Assembly (NCBI GenBank): GCA_014898415.1
Contig: RCTD01000012.1
Span: 62,001 to 126,000 of the forward strand
Direction of reading: 5' to 3'
Length of the DNA: 64,000 bases
Origin: Stromatinia cepivora
Taxonomy: Eukaryota > Ascomycota > Leotiomycetes > Helotiales > Sclerotiniaceae
Each line of letters opens with the position of its first letter. The stretch's first letter is position 1. The notes below the pieces were generated by a model. The model ran no database searches, was not told the origin of the DNA, and worked only from the letters and a program-made list of their open reading frames with translations. Made by a program: the position numbers and the translations under genes. Shown here piece after piece: positions 1 to 11,527 of this stretch.

Positions 1-475
1 GAAACTTCAAAGGGCTGTTGACTTGAAAATTGAATCCGGGTGGTGGGTGATGGGTAGTGGTGGAATACGGAACGGAAGGGCGATATGACATTGGGAGATG
101 CTTAAGTCGGATATTATTCGGCTTATTACCATGGAGATTTTGTTTTGATATCACAAGTTCCTGAATACCATAAGTTCAGGATATGAAGTACTCCATAGGT
201 CCGGCTCATTCATCAAAATATAGTGAATTCGGTGGTGTTCTTGATATTAGCCAAAGTGCCAAGGCACAATACTGCTTTTAAATAGCTATCTACTTTCGGA
301 TTATATATCAATGTTTATATTTTGATATATGCAAAGTGAAGACCTGAAGTATCAACTTGCAGATTGAAAAGTTGTTAGATAAGGAACAAGTCACTCCCAA
401 GTGATCCTGATGTTCATTCTCAACTAAAGCTATAAATCCTATTATGTATCCGATTGCCGTCGCCATATAAGTTGT
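1..475. other. Spacer downstream of the flavin monooxygenase
   Basis: No open frame or RNA gene stands out here. The stretch is AT-rich and follows the stop codon of the monooxygenase on the minus strand, so its right end probably includes that gene's 3' untranslated region. Confidence 0.5.
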
Positions 476-2472
476 TCAAATATCATCATACTTCGTAATA
501 CCCTCCAGCAATCCCTTAATCAATAACGCTAGCCTCTTGCTTTGCCATCTGCATAAAGCCAAATTTCCACCCACGAACCAAAATCCTTCATGACCACTCT
601 TTCTCCAAATAGTTCTAACCTCTCCCTCTTCATCAAATCCCCAAACATCTTTAACTTTGTCAGCCACTTCATCTCCAAATATCTTCCTGCACTGTGTTCT
701 CATATTCAGATATCCCGTTGCAAATACAATTTCATCCGCTTCGACTATTGATCCATCTGCGAATTCCATACCATTTTCCTGAATACTCGTGATTTCCTGG
801 CCTTGTTTAACTTTGATCTTCCCATCAATAATGAGTTGAGAACATCCGACATCAAGGTAATAACCACCACCACGTTGAAGATATTTAATCCAAAGACCCG
901 ATCCATCTGGTCCTTTATCCAATTTGAATCCTGCCGCTTCAAGACCTTGAAGTAATTTCTCATCAATTTTATTGACCTGCTTTGTACCCTCAATGTTCAA
1001 CTTCTTAAGTACTGGATTTGGCATACTATGAAAGATCATATCGGCATCAAAAGTCGGGATTCCATTTTCACCATAAAGATTTGCTTGAGCATTGACACTT
1101 GTTTCCGAGCTAACAACGTATGTAGTTGATCTTTGGACAATTGTTACTTCGTAGCCATGTTCGTATAAATCTTGAGCAATGTCATGACCAGAGTTACAAC
1201 AGCCAACCACAATTGCTTTTTTGTTTTGACCTCGGGATTCGGTTGCTCCAGGGAATTTGGATGAATGAACGATTCGACCTTTGAAAGTATCGATTCCTTT
1301 GATGTGAGACGGGAAATTTGGCTCTCCACTTGCACCAGTTGCTTGTATTATATGCTACAGAGCATCAGTAGCTATTGAATGGGTTCACAGACCGACATAC
1401 CTTCGGGTGAATAATCCTTATCTCCTTCTGTCCATTCTTCATCCTCTCCAGAGTAACCGTCCATTGCTTACTCTCATCACTCCATGAAGTATCCTTAATA
1501 GTAGTTTGGGTCCAAGCATTGAGTTCCAATAAACTAACATATGCTTCGAACCAATCGCCAAGTTTATCCTTTGGGGTGAAAACTGGCCAACTTTCAGGAA
1601 AGGGTAGATATGGGAGATGATCAAACCAAACAGAATCATGGAGAACTAATTGATGATATCTTGTACGCCAGTTGTCACCTATTCGTTCTTCTCTATCAAT
1701 CATGAGAGATTGAACCCCAAGCATCTTTAGTCTTGCTGCTATTGTCAAGCCGCCTTGGCCGGCACCTAAGGAATGTTAGCATTGCACATAAACTGCCCAA
1801 TCCTCCCCAATTATGAAACTTACCAAGAATCAATACTGTCGGCTCAGTCTCATTCCCAAAATTCTTCTCGATATTCCTTTTATCCAACCAATTTTCCCTC
1901 TCAGTCCTCTCTCCATGTTGCACTCCATAGGGTCTCTTCTTCCCTACACTCTCTTCATAACCATTCAGATTTTCCAAGCAAGTATACAGTATAAAAATCT
2001 TCCACGTTGCCTGATCGGGAACCAATTTAATAATTCCAGCCCCTTTTCCAACATCCGTCTGAACTGTTATGAAGGCCTGCACAACATTTGTCTTTCCATC
2101 AGCATCAAGTGGCAGTAATTGTGGAGATCGAAGCTCTGAGCTTGAATCAAGTGCAATCGACTTCAAACGTGAGCCTTCTGTTTTGTTAAAGAGTTCGAGA
2201 ATTTTGGATGGGCCATGTAGAGTGTGGAAGTCCCATGAAAGACATAATTGATCGCGCCAATAAGATTCTTCTACAAATAGCGTAGAAAGCGATGTGATAT
2301 CAGCGGAACCAATATTTTTATTAAAACGATCAATAAAGTCTGAAGCAACTTTTGTGGCATCGATGGACTTGTCAACTTTGGATTCAGGGAGGTTGGCGAG
2401 TCGTAATTGGAATGAGCCAGGTTCAACCCGTTCAGAGGATGGTAGAGGATCTTCAACTTCAATGCTTCCCAT
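476..2472 (-). CDS. Flavin-containing monooxygenase with N-terminal NTF2-like region
   Basis: A probable FAD- and NADPH-dependent monooxygenase of 630 aa. Three exons fit the frame: 2472-1824, 1765-1401 and 1354-476, with GTAAGT and GTATGT donors. The first ~210 residues resemble the NTF2/SnoaL-like domain often fused to fungal monooxygenases of this type. An FAD-binding LGAGQGG motif lies at about 216-222. The FMO signature FxGxxxHxxx(F/Y) is at about 362-372 (FKGRIVHSSKF), and ATG motifs occur as QATGAS and FATGYL. The second dinucleotide-binding motif reads GCCNSG (about 389-394), with Cys at the usual third-position glycine. The substrate cannot be read from sequence; YUCCA-like and Baeyer-Villiger-like fungal enzymes look similar. 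The family call is secure, the exact role is not. The upstream side faces the GNAT gene across about 1 kb. Confidence 0.88.
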
Positions 2473-3507
2473 TTTGATGTATTGATTTGAGCATAAAATA
2501 GATGATTATGTGGAGCGGTATGTATGTATATCAAAAGTTACGAGGTGATGCGTATATATGCTTGACACGGCAATTGCGATCACCGGTGAATACTTCTCTT
2601 TCCGGTAGACCTTCCTACGCATAATTGACTTCCAAGCCGGAAAACATGGATTGAGTAATGATCTAATAGTACATCGTTTCTGGAGCTTTAGTCCTCTGGA
2701 GAAGCCAATGGTTGAAACGTTGAGGAATCCGGGGGGACAAGCTACCCCGCACAATACGACATCGGCAAACCTTCCTTTCCGAAGTTATCCTCTCCAGCCA
2801 GTGATGAAAGAACAGGTAGCTGAGTGCTACGACTTGGAATTAAGCCTGGTGATCATGTACATTGAGGATAGTACTCACACAGAATATATTCTTTCGTGTA
2901 AGTGTATCATTGATTCATTGCAATTGGTAGACAAATATGATTTTAGCTACTGAAAAATGTTTCCGCTCCGACTTCGAATTGTGCAGTCAAAACCCACCCG
3001 AACAGATTTACTATTCAATTTCCATTCCTCCCCATTCAAAGTCTTTGGATTCAACATGATGAACATGTGGTTTCGGGACACATGTAGTCCATTGCGTTTT
3101 GGATGATACCAAGCCAAGTCTCATTGATGTTTTCTTCCTCTAGCTCACACAATTCCGATAGGGATTTCCAGATCAAAGCAATGAATGACTGCTGGTGATC
3201 TGAGCCTTTAAGTTTATCGTCGGCCTTGACTATTTTCAGGACTCTCTTTGGGGTTTGAAATATAAATGGGCACAATCCGACTTCCTTAGTTATGCTTACC
3301 AGAAGTGGGATGAACAAGGCATGTAAATGAATCTTGAACTGATGTTTAGATGAGTCACATATTTCCAACATGTCAACATGTTGGATAACTGCTTTTAGGT
3401 TATCATATATCTAAGTCAATAAAATCAGTCTCTAAGACTCTAACGGTCTCACGTAGCTACTCTGCCCCCTTCACACTGGCGAGATTGCAAAACCCCTGGC
3501 CCTAACA
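2473..3507. other. Divergent promoter region between monooxygenase and acetyltransferase
   Basis: About 1 kb separates two divergently transcribed genes and probably holds both promoters. The only sizeable frame is a 106-codon minus-strand ORF (3051-3371), described separately. Other frames here look like chance. Confidence 0.5.
3051..3371 (-). CDS. Small hypothetical ORF, possibly a relic
   Basis: An uninterrupted 106-codon frame, ATG to stop, with mixed, protein-like composition: hydrophobic stretches near residues 16-26, charged segments after residue 48, and CxxC at the C-terminus. I recognise no domain. It sits alone inside the divergent spacer, with no obvious splice partners apart from a possible GTAAGC donor inside it. 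It could be a short gene, an exon of a decayed gene, or chance. Confidence 0.2.
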   Translation of the reverse strand: MLEICDSSKHQFKIHLHALFIPLLVSITKEVGLCPFIFQTPKRVLKIVKADDKLKGSDHQQSFIALIWKSLSELCELEEENINETWLGIIQNAMDYMCPETTCSSC

Positions 3508-4274
3508 ATGGCAACTTCCCCCCCAAAAACCATGCCGAAATCACGCATTCGTGAAGCAGAACCCAAAGATATCGATGCCATCACAACAGCAATGATCACC
3601 TCCCTAAGCTCTGATGCCATGTGGCGATATCGATTTGCCCATCGTGATAAATACCCCGAAGATCTACTAAAGTATGCTCGACTTTACATCGAGCTTCTGG
3701 TCATTGGATCTTTTCCGGACAACGCGACTCTGATTGTGGAGGTTGAAGAAGATTCTATTTGGAAAGTTGCTGCTTTTTCTATATGGGATATTTCCTATGA
3801 GAATAGACGTATATATGCAGCTAAGGGAGAAACTTATACACCCCCAACACGTAGGTCTCTCCCACCTCAAGCTCATGAACTCGTAGTTAACCCCGTCAAG
3901 CGAACGAAGCGATGGAGGCCGCTGGAGTAAAGACTCGGAGAGATAGAAATCACATTTATGATGCAGTCTTCGCGAAAGTTGTCGGTGATGCACGAAATGA
4001 ATATACTGCGATGTTTGAAGGCAATGAAATCTATCTTAACTTGATATGCACTCATCCAGATTTTCGGCGTCGAGGCTATGCTACCCAACTTTTGAAATGG
4101 GGTATTGAGAGAGCGGAACGTGATAATGCACCACTTGTTCTAATAGCGAGTCCAATGGGGGAACCGACCTATCTTGCTTCAGGGTTTGAAGAATTGGGAA
4201 GGGTTGATATAGTTGTTGAGGGCGATTATGAGAAACAGGAGATTGTGAAAATGCTTTATAGACCTAGAAAATGA
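3508..4274 (+). CDS. GNAT-family N-acetyltransferase
   Basis: A predicted acetyl-CoA-dependent N-acetyltransferase of 238 aa in two exons, 3508-3850 and 3901-4274. The 50-bp intron begins GTAGGT and ends CAAG, and joining restores one frame. The first part (SRIREAEPKDIDAI) is the usual beta1-alpha1 start of the fold. The acetyl-CoA pyrophosphate-binding loop RRRGYA lies at about 170-175, after a beta strand ending NLICTHPDF, and a late ASGFEELGR matches the C-terminal strand of the family. The residues just after the junction (NEAMEAAGVK) are the least certain. The acceptor substrate is unknown; small-molecule detoxification or protein acetylation are both possible. It is divergent from the flavin monooxygenase. 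Confidence 0.8.
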
Positions 4275-4485
4275 AAAATAAGGAGAGTTTGAGCCGATAA
4301 ATAAATGACAAATAGTATCATTCGTCTACCATTTCAAGTAAGACTCTAAATCCAGACCAAAGGAAACACCAAAGAAACAATCAAATGCTAGGAGAAAACT
4401 CAATTGTATATGCACCTCTATGTGCATATCTATAGCTCTATGAACAGTCTTTGTTCTATGAACAGAATTCTAAGCCCAGTGTAGT

Positions 4486-5337
4486 CTATGCTTTATTTCC
4501 TCCCTGTTCGAAGTCCTTGATGCCTGCAGCGTAGACTTCCTTAACAGTTGTTTTTCCAGCCACAACATCCTTAACTGTTGATAGAATAGAAGTCCAATCC
4601 TCAAAGATTGTGAATGGAACCTTTTCTCTAACACAATATGTTATGAGATCATGACCCTTTTTGGCGAACAACAGATCAGTTTCCTTAGCAGCAGAAAGAT
4701 CTGATACTCCATCTCCAGCGTAGAACATAGTTGGTCTTTGATCATCTGGAAGTGCGGCGTATGGTCCAATCTCTCTGGATTTATCATGGCCGAAATGACT
4801 ATTAGGATTATTAGCTCTTGGTCCATTATTTTTGACCGGCTCAAAACTATACCTTTCATCATGGTAAACAATATTCCAACCCCCCTCCTCATCAAGGCTC
4901 TTGAATCCTTTCCTAACCTCAACTTGATTACTGACAATCTGAATTTCCGCAGCTTCTTTCTTTCCCAAAAGATGCTCCAACAATGCTCTAATAATTGGTT
5001 CCATTCCACCACTTAAAATAACAACTGGCATGTTGTTCTCCCTCGCCCATTCGAAAAACTCCTTGAAGCCTGGATCCAGTTTAATGTTCTCAATAAGAGT
5101 CTGTATACACTTGCTATATGGAGTCTTGATACTATCCATCATCGCCTGGAATGAATCACGAAAGGTCTTTGTGCCGTCGAGAACATCTTTGTTTCCTTGT
5201 TTGCGCAGTTCTTGACCAAATCCAAGATTATCGGTCATGAAATCATTGGAATCGCGGGTTGTGATTGTACCATCGAAATCGGTGAAGAAGATGTATCTAG
5301 GAGAGGTCTGCATAGCGGGGAGAGTAGTTGATCCCAT
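4486..5337 (-). CDS. HAD-superfamily phosphatase, Pyp1-like
   Basis: A single-exon 283-aa HAD phosphatase. Motif I is DFDGT (Asp20 predicted nucleophile, Asp22 acid/base), motif II is SGG in VVILSGGMEP, motif III Lys lies in FGHDKS, and motif IV is GDGVSD. The order and the surrounding sequence closely follow yeast YNL010W/PYP1, a cytosolic phosphatase described as acting on polyol phosphates. Residues such as DSNDFMTDNLGFG and SDLSAAKETDLLFAK are the parts I recognise from that family. Enzymes of the phosphoserine phosphatase and MtnX types are related, so the substrate is inferred only. The start at 5337 gives a short, slightly variable N-terminus before motif I, as expected. No targeting signal is evident. 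Confidence 0.85.
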   Translation of the reverse strand: MGSTTLPAMQTSPRYIFFTDFDGTITTRDSNDFMTDNLGFGQELRKQGNKDVLDGTKTFRDSFQAMMDSIKTPYSKCIQTLIENIKLDPGFKEFFEWARENNMPVVILSGGMEPIIRALLEHLLGKKEAAEIQIVSNQVEVRKGFKSLDEEGGWNIVYHDERYSFEPVKNNGPRANNPNSHFGHDKSREIGPYAALPDDQRPTMFYAGDGVSDLSAAKETDLLFAKKGHDLITYCVREKVPFTIFEDWTSILSTVKDVVAGKTTVKEVYAAGIKDFEQGGNKA

Positions 5338-6011
5338 TTTGAGGAGTTTGGAGGTATAATGAAAGACTGGGTGGTGTTGTTAGCGATTGATGTTGACTTG
5401 TCTTGGAGATGTGAATAGGGAGGCGTAATGCTGTTGGTAGTTGGCAGACGGGATGGAAGGTTGGAAGTTGAGATGAGATGAGATGAGATGAGATGAGATA
5501 GAAAAGAAGGAGCCATTGTTCCGTTTTTGTTGAATATTTTGAACTCACATTGATAGGAATAAGGTAACCAGAAGTCTAGAATTCAATGAGAGAATGATAT
5601 GTAAATATGTTCTATTCTATGTAAATGTATTGAAATTATTGAAATTATTGAAATTATTGAAGTTATATGCAAGTAAGTTATTATGGTGGGGTTAAATAAA
5701 TTTATTTACTGTACTTTGTAGTTTCATTGCCCCGAGTGCCCCTCAATCATCATTATAAAAGCGGTGAGAAATAGAGAAATACACTGAAGAACCTTATAGT
5801 TTACAGGGTTATCGGAGCCCACAACACCACGATGAATTAAATTGAATTGATTCATTTTGGTCAGAGCTCCACTGACTGGGCTCAACATCCGAATATTCTC
5901 TCATTCTCTCATTATCTCATTATCTCATTCCTCTCAATCGATGTCAGGAAAAGAGAAAAGTCCTCTGCTCGACATAATTCCTCAAAAAGAGTAAGACAAT
6001 TGTCAATTGCC
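5338..6011. other. Divergent promoter and leader region with short tandem repeats
   Basis: This spacer lies between the phosphatase (minus) and she9 (plus). It holds an (AGATG)n tract near 5469-5500, a nine-base repeat TGAAATTAT near 5631-5665, and a pyrimidine-rich run of CTCATT/CTCATTAT units near 5895-5935 just before the she9 start. The she9 frame is open from an ATG at 5847, so part of this may be a translated extension. Confidence 0.5.
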
Positions 6012-7412
6012 ATGCAACCATTGACAAGACTCGTCCCTCGGTTTGCAATCGACTCAGGTTCAGCCTCAATATCGAGAAGTTTAAGAATCTCTCCACGACC
6101 TCCAGTCAAATCATCAATCTGTCTACAATGTAGAGTCTATTCCCCCAGTCTGCGGCGACACTTCGCAGATGATCAAAGACCTATAATAGAACCACCTCCT
6201 CATCTTCGAGCTAAGGTTACCCCTCCTGAAGAACCTAAACCACAACCTGAAGAAGAGAAGCCCGCTTCTACCCCAGAGTACAGCAAACAAGATGACTCGC
6301 CCTCTTCCCAACTCGAGAGAGACGGAGAGCTTCCTTCTACCCTTGAAAGTCGACGCCTTGCCATAACGAAGAAACTATCCCATCTGATGGACCATATGCA
6401 AGGCAACATATTCATAGCTTCTCAACGCATCAACGACCTCACAGGCTACTCCGGCATTGAAGCCCTCAAGAACAGAATCACCAATCTCGAAGCTCAAGTT
6501 GCCAATTCTAAAGAACTAGTTCGAAGTACCCGCCTACATTATAAAACCACCGTCGCAGATCGTGCTTCTTCTCAACGTGAAGTTACAACTTTACTAGCAA
6601 GGAAAGATACCTGGACTCCTGCCGACCTCGAGCGGTTTACACATCTTTACCGTATGGATCATACCAATGAACAAGCGGTCCAGGAAGCAGCCACAAGACT
6701 CGCAGATGCAGAACGCGAAGCTGAGAAAGCAGCAGGGGAATTGAGTAGTAGTATATTATCACGATATCATGAGGAGCAAATTTGGAGTGACAAGATCCGA
6801 AGAATGTCTACATGGGGAACATGGGGATTGATGGGAGTGAACGTCTTGTTGTTTTTGGTATTCCAATTTGGATTTGAGCCATGGAGAAGGAGAAGATTAG
6901 TTGCAGGATTTGAGGAGAAAGTTAGAGAGGCATTAGAGCAGGAGAAGACTCTGGCCATGTCTACAGCTATTCGCGGTGCTGAAATCGGTGGAGGGGAGGG
7001 TTCAGAAGTGAGCTTGGATGAGATTGTTGCGGCTGAGGTTCAGGGTTTGAAGGAGGAGACCGGAGAGGAAAATTTGGATGAACCAGTAGTGGAAGCAGTG
7101 GCAGCTGCAATTGAAGGCGAAATACCACATCACGAATCAAATAACGAACCAGCCCAAGAAATCGGCGAAGCAGCGGCAGCAATGGATACAGCAGAACTGA
7201 ACATACCATACTCAAAGCCCCCATTCGACTATCGAAATATAGAATCCTGGAAAGAGAAAATGGAAGCCGGGAAAGCTGCGGCAATAGATCTATGGAGTAC
7301 ACGACAAGTTTCGATAACTAGAAAAGACATAACAATCATAGCATTAGAAGGTGCGGCTGGAGGAGCAGTGCTAGCAGGAGCCATCTTCACATTTATAATA
7401 CGTCGTTCATAG
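6012..7412 (+). CDS. she9: She9/Mdm33-like mitochondrial inner-membrane protein
   Basis: An intronless gene for about 466 aa. Yeast She9/Mdm33 sits in the mitochondrial inner membrane and affects inner-membrane fission and cristae shape. Here an Arg/Ser-rich start (MQPLTRLVPRF...) looks like a mitochondrial presequence. A proline/glutamate linker follows, then a long helical part with coiled-coil heptads (NRITNLEAQVANSKELV and ADAEREAEKAAGEL). The first membrane segment is LMGVNVLLFLVFQFGF, followed by RRRRL, and a second is near the C-terminus (AAGGAVLAGAIFTFII). The family-typical RKDTWTPADLERFTxLYR is intact. I chose the ATG at 6012 because it begins the presequence. An in-frame ATG at 5847 would add 55 residues of atypical sequence, so it is less likely. 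Confidence 0.88.
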   Translation: MQPLTRLVPRFAIDSGSASISRSLRISPRPPVKSSICLQCRVYSPSLRRHFADDQRPIIEPPPHLRAKVTPPEEPKPQPEEEKPASTPEYSKQDDSPSSQLERDGELPSTLESRRLAITKKLSHLMDHMQGNIFIASQRINDLTGYSGIEALKNRITNLEAQVANSKELVRSTRLHYKTTVADRASSQREVTTLLARKDTWTPADLERFTHLYRMDHTNEQAVQEAATRLADAEREAEKAAGELSSSILSRYHEEQIWSDKIRRMSTWGTWGLMGVNVLLFLVFQFGFEPWRRRRLVAGFEEKVREALEQEKTLAMSTAIRGAEIGGGEGSEVSLDEIVAAEVQGLKEETGEENLDEPVVEAVAAAIEGEIPHHESNNEPAQEIGEAAAAMDTAELNIPYSKPPFDYRNIESWKEKMEAGKAAAIDLWSTRQVSITRKDITIIALEGAAGGAVLAGAIFTFIIRRS

Positions 7413-7877
7413 ACTCCGATTCGTAGACCTGGCAGGAATATGAAGAAAAATTGTACAAATTATCAGATCTATTATAGATTTTTTTGTACATATGATACGA
7501 ATCTGTTACTGTACTAGCAATATACCACGCAAATGGATATATAGCATATTGGCGAAAGAGCCAGAAAACCCAATATTGATAAATTTCACGCAGACCTTCA
7601 TTCCTGCATCTCGTCGCATATCTTATTGTATGGTTATGACGGGCTCATCTCCGGCTAGGTATGTACAGATTATAAATACACCAAGCCCAAGCAAACAAAT
7701 CGAGACAAACACGCAATAAATATAGTAACTGTTTAACGTGTATGATAAAAATTCTCCTGTATATACAAAATACCTCCCGTCTCAGTGTTCACACCACCAA
7801 TCCATCCACTTTCTTTCTTTCTTTCTTCCCTCCCGCACTCACCATATCTTCCCAGACCGCAGTCGCAGTCCCATGAA
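7413..7877. other. Convergent 3' region
   Basis: she9 and the beta-galactosidase gene converge here. The stretch is AT-rich on the left and C/T-rich on the right (CTTTCTTTCTTTC near 7812). It probably holds the two 3' untranslated regions. No gene is visible. Confidence 0.5.
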
Positions 7878-10800
7878 TCAATAAGCATCCTCCCTCTTAC
7901 TCCAACTAGGACTCTCTACCAAAGCGGGCGCTTTCAAACTCGTAAGCACCGGTGTCCCAGCACTTAATGTGAAATTTGTCAAGGCGGCGCCTGAGGATTG
8001 TTGAGCCCAGAGCTCGATGCCTAGGGTGTTTTGGCCGTTGTAGTTTAGGATTCCTGTGGAGGGGGGGGGGGGAGTATGTTAGTTGGGTGTTTGGGTGTTT
8101 GGGATAAGGAGGAAAGGAGAGAGGAGGGAGAATGAAGGGACAGGTGTATAGAAGAGAAAAGAGAAGGGAAGGGAAGGGGAAAACAAACCTTGTGGCACGG
8201 GAAAACTCTTCTGCGGTCCGACATTATTAATATATTTTCCAAATTGCCAGCCATTAACCCAAAGCTGCACTCTATAATCACTCGTCCCATTCGTCGATGT
8301 ACTATTTCCAAAATTGAAACTCAGCGGTACATCATAACCCTTTGGTAAATCCAACTTGAAGGTACTCGTAAAGAATCCCACTCCGGCATTCTTAATTCCC
8401 GTAACAGGAGATCCTGAACTCCATGATGAAGAAGGAGGATTAGGTTGTGTGAAGCCTTGTCGTTCAGCATAGAGACCGCCTTCATTGAGAGGACCGCGCA
8501 CTTGATCGATATACCGTTCTCCTCCCAAGTTTCCGGTGAGTTTCCATGTAATGGCATCTTTTGTTCTACCTGCTAAGACATAGTTGAGGATTCCTCTGGG
8601 ATTTTTCATTCCCTCGGCTCCCACAGTCCAGTTTTCATCTAAACCGTTGTTATCAATCACTATGGTGAATACATATTTAGCACCAGCTTTTAAGTTGGGA
8701 AGCGTATAAGTGGCATTGTTTGCTTCGGCGTAGTCGGCGCCGGTCCAGGATCCAATATAAGTAGAGTTGAGCCAGACGGAGGAACCAAAGGCGGAACCAC
8801 CTTGAGTGGAGAGATAGATGGATGATTCATTACCGGATGCGATGAAATGGCCGCGGAAAATTAGGACACCAGTGCTGTATCCGTAGTCTGGACCGTTGAG
8901 GACGGCGGGAGTAAGGAGGGGATTGAGGAACAGGTTGGTGGTTGAATTTTTATTGGCGAGAGTCCAGGCTGAGTCGTCATAGGTAGATTTGATTTCAGGG
9001 AGATTGTCGAGGTATTTCCAGCCGAGGGTTGAGAGGTTTGGAAGAGAAATTTTGGGGGCTGTATAGGTAAGCGTTGAGGAGAGTTCGCCAGTTGTTGAAT
9101 CAGTTTTGTATGAGACTTTTTGGGAGTTGAAGTAGAGATTTTTGGTTCCTTTAGGGGCGCCGATGACTTTGAATGGGACGGTGGCGTTAAGATCACCGTT
9201 GATGTGGAGGTCGGAGCCTTGAGTTGAAACGGTTCGGACGAGATAACCCGCTTCTACGATGACGGAAGCTGTATTCTCGATACTTGACGCGCTGATTCTC
9301 ATGTGAGCAAATTTCGGAGTCAGGAATAGGATGAAATACTTACAATGCACCCCATTTGTCTGTTCTGACGAAGTCTGGTACCCAATAGTTGTATGCACTA
9401 TTTCGATCCAAAATATAAATAAACACACTACCAACCTTAACTACTCTGCGTGTGGTAGATGTTTGCCAGTTAAGAATCGTCGAGCCATTAGTACTCTTAG
9501 TTGTGACACCTGAACCCTCAACAATTTTCGCAGAGCTCTTTGTAACCACAGCCAATTCATGTAATTCTCCTGATCCACCATAAACGACCAAAACAGTCTT
9601 GTCATCAAATTTCTTCCAGGTAAAGATTTCTGCTGTAGAGTATAGGAGTGTTGTTCCTCCGATATCATAGTCCGTTACATGCCATTTTGAATCTCTACCA
9701 CTGAGAGTAAGACTTCCACTCAATTGTGGAATAGTTAAAGCCCCTTGACTAGTAGTAACAGTCAGTTTGTAGGTCGCCGAAGCTAAAGTTTGATAGTCCG
9801 AATGGCGAACAATATAAAAGTTTGTAACAGTTGCATTCCCAAGAAGTGGAGTTGTGGTAATGGAATCACTGGTGGTATAGGTACCATTGGCAGCTGCTTC
9901 AACGGATATGGTGAGATATGCCGAGCTGACTTTTAGGAAGTTTGCTTCTAGCTTTAGTTCGCTGTACTTCTCGCGGGTTACTTCACGATTTTCGGTGATA
10001 GCAGAGCCATAATCGTAGGATGTGTAACCACCTGAGATTGTAAGCAATAGCTAGTGATGAAATAGACTTTCTTGCTTACCAGAATGACCAAGATTGCCCC
10101 AATTTGTCCCACCGTCTAAAAGATTGTCAGCATTTAGGTATTTATTTGCATGACATTCAAGACTCACAGATCATATATAAGCTCAAAAGAGCAACACCCG
10201 AAGCAAAATCATTCTTATAAAAGACTCGCTGAAATTGTTCATTTAAGAGTTGAGCACACGCATCAAATCCCTATAAAATTTTAGCAACAATAATTTTCAA
10301 GAAGACATGATTCCGTCATGGTTGGGAACTCACGAGACCACCCCAAGGATCAAATGCACCACCTTGGAATTCATTTATAGAGTAGAATGTACTTGGACTC
10401 TGTTCCTCATGAGTTGCAGCGAAATATGTTGGTAGATCTCCAACAGGCCAGACAGTTGGATGTGCGCAATCAAATCCCAATGGATAAGAATCATGACCGT
10501 AGATGTCAACATCACCAGCTGTCGATCCATTGACCACATCACCTGGTGCGAAATGTCCGCCTGCATCTATTTTTTTTATTTTTTTTAGCTCCTCGCTCAT
10601 TACCAGATCACGATGTCCTTTTCTCCTACACTTATATTTCAATGCTCAGAAACTTGAAAAAGAAACTTACAAGCGTCATTACTAATAAATGGAACGGTAA
10701 CACCCGCATCTCTCGCCTGCTTCTTCACATAGGCAAAGTAAACTGGATCTGGCCATCCACCTGGAACATATCCGGAATATCCCGAGTATTCGTTTTCAGG

Positions 10801-11527
10801 CTGGTACAGAATAATTGGTCCTCCTTTTGTAATTTCATATTTAGCGATTAGGCCAGCTATATTTGCTACATAGTTATCGGTCGCTGCGAGATAGTCTGGT
10901 GCTCGGGAACGTAGAACGCCACTTATGCGTTGAAGCCAACCTGGGAAACCACCACCGGAAGACTCAGCGTTGATGTACTATATTTGCATATATTAGCATG
11001 AGATGGGAGACAGAAGGTAGAGAGTATGAACTTACGGGACCTGGACGAGCAATAAGATATATACCCGCTTCCTTTGCCGCATCAAAGAAAGGTTCAAAAG
11101 CAAACACCCCATCTGCAGTATAGTGTCCCGGATTTCCTTCAACTAATGCCCAATGGACATAAAAGGAGACTGTATTAAATCCAAGCGCTTTCACTTTTTG
11201 GAAAATATCAAGCCATAGATCAGGTACTGGAAGTCGATATGGATGGAACTCTCCTGAGAAGATGAATATGCGTTCTCCATATACTTTGAGAGAGTGTTCA
11301 TCATATGTGACCTATTAAATTAGTTTTAGTGATGTTCATTCCGGGGCTTAATTGGCCATCAATTGGCTCATTGCTCGAGTAAAAGATCTAAAAGAGGACT
11401 CGAAACTTACAGCATCTTGCAGTCCAGCATCTCTCTCGACAACCATTTTCTCACCACCAATGTTAATCGACAAAGCTGCAGCTTGAGCCGCACAAGCAAT
11501 TGTCGTGAAAGCACGTAGAAACCTCAT
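7878..11527 (-). CDS. Secreted beta-galactosidase, glycoside hydrolase family 35
   Basis: A predicted extracellular beta-galactosidase of 1012 aa, the usual length of the fungal lacA type (about 1000 aa). Nine exons join in frame: 11527-11411, 11311-11036, 10977-10671, 10566-10334, 10270-10168, 10115-10080 (36 bp only), 10031-9344, 9291-8189 and 8053-7878. The start at 11527 gives a signal peptide ([18 protein letters not shown]); an in-frame ATG at 11563 would spoil it. The GH35 barrel shows [20 protein letters not shown] and ARPGPYINAE. The proton donor is in QPENEY (Glu194) and the nucleophile in INEFQGG (about Glu299). [20 protein letters not shown] spans the mini-exon. C-terminal jelly-roll domains and a [10 protein letters not shown] motif follow. 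The last intron (8188-8054) carries a run of about a dozen G on the plus strand. The likely role is release of galactose from plant cell-wall side chains. Confidence 0.92.

Noticed and set aside
476..8000. Biosynthetic gene cluster formed by monooxygenase, acetyltransferase and phosphatase
   Set aside because: No backbone enzyme, transporter or regulator is nearby, and the phosphatase and she9 are housekeeping-type.
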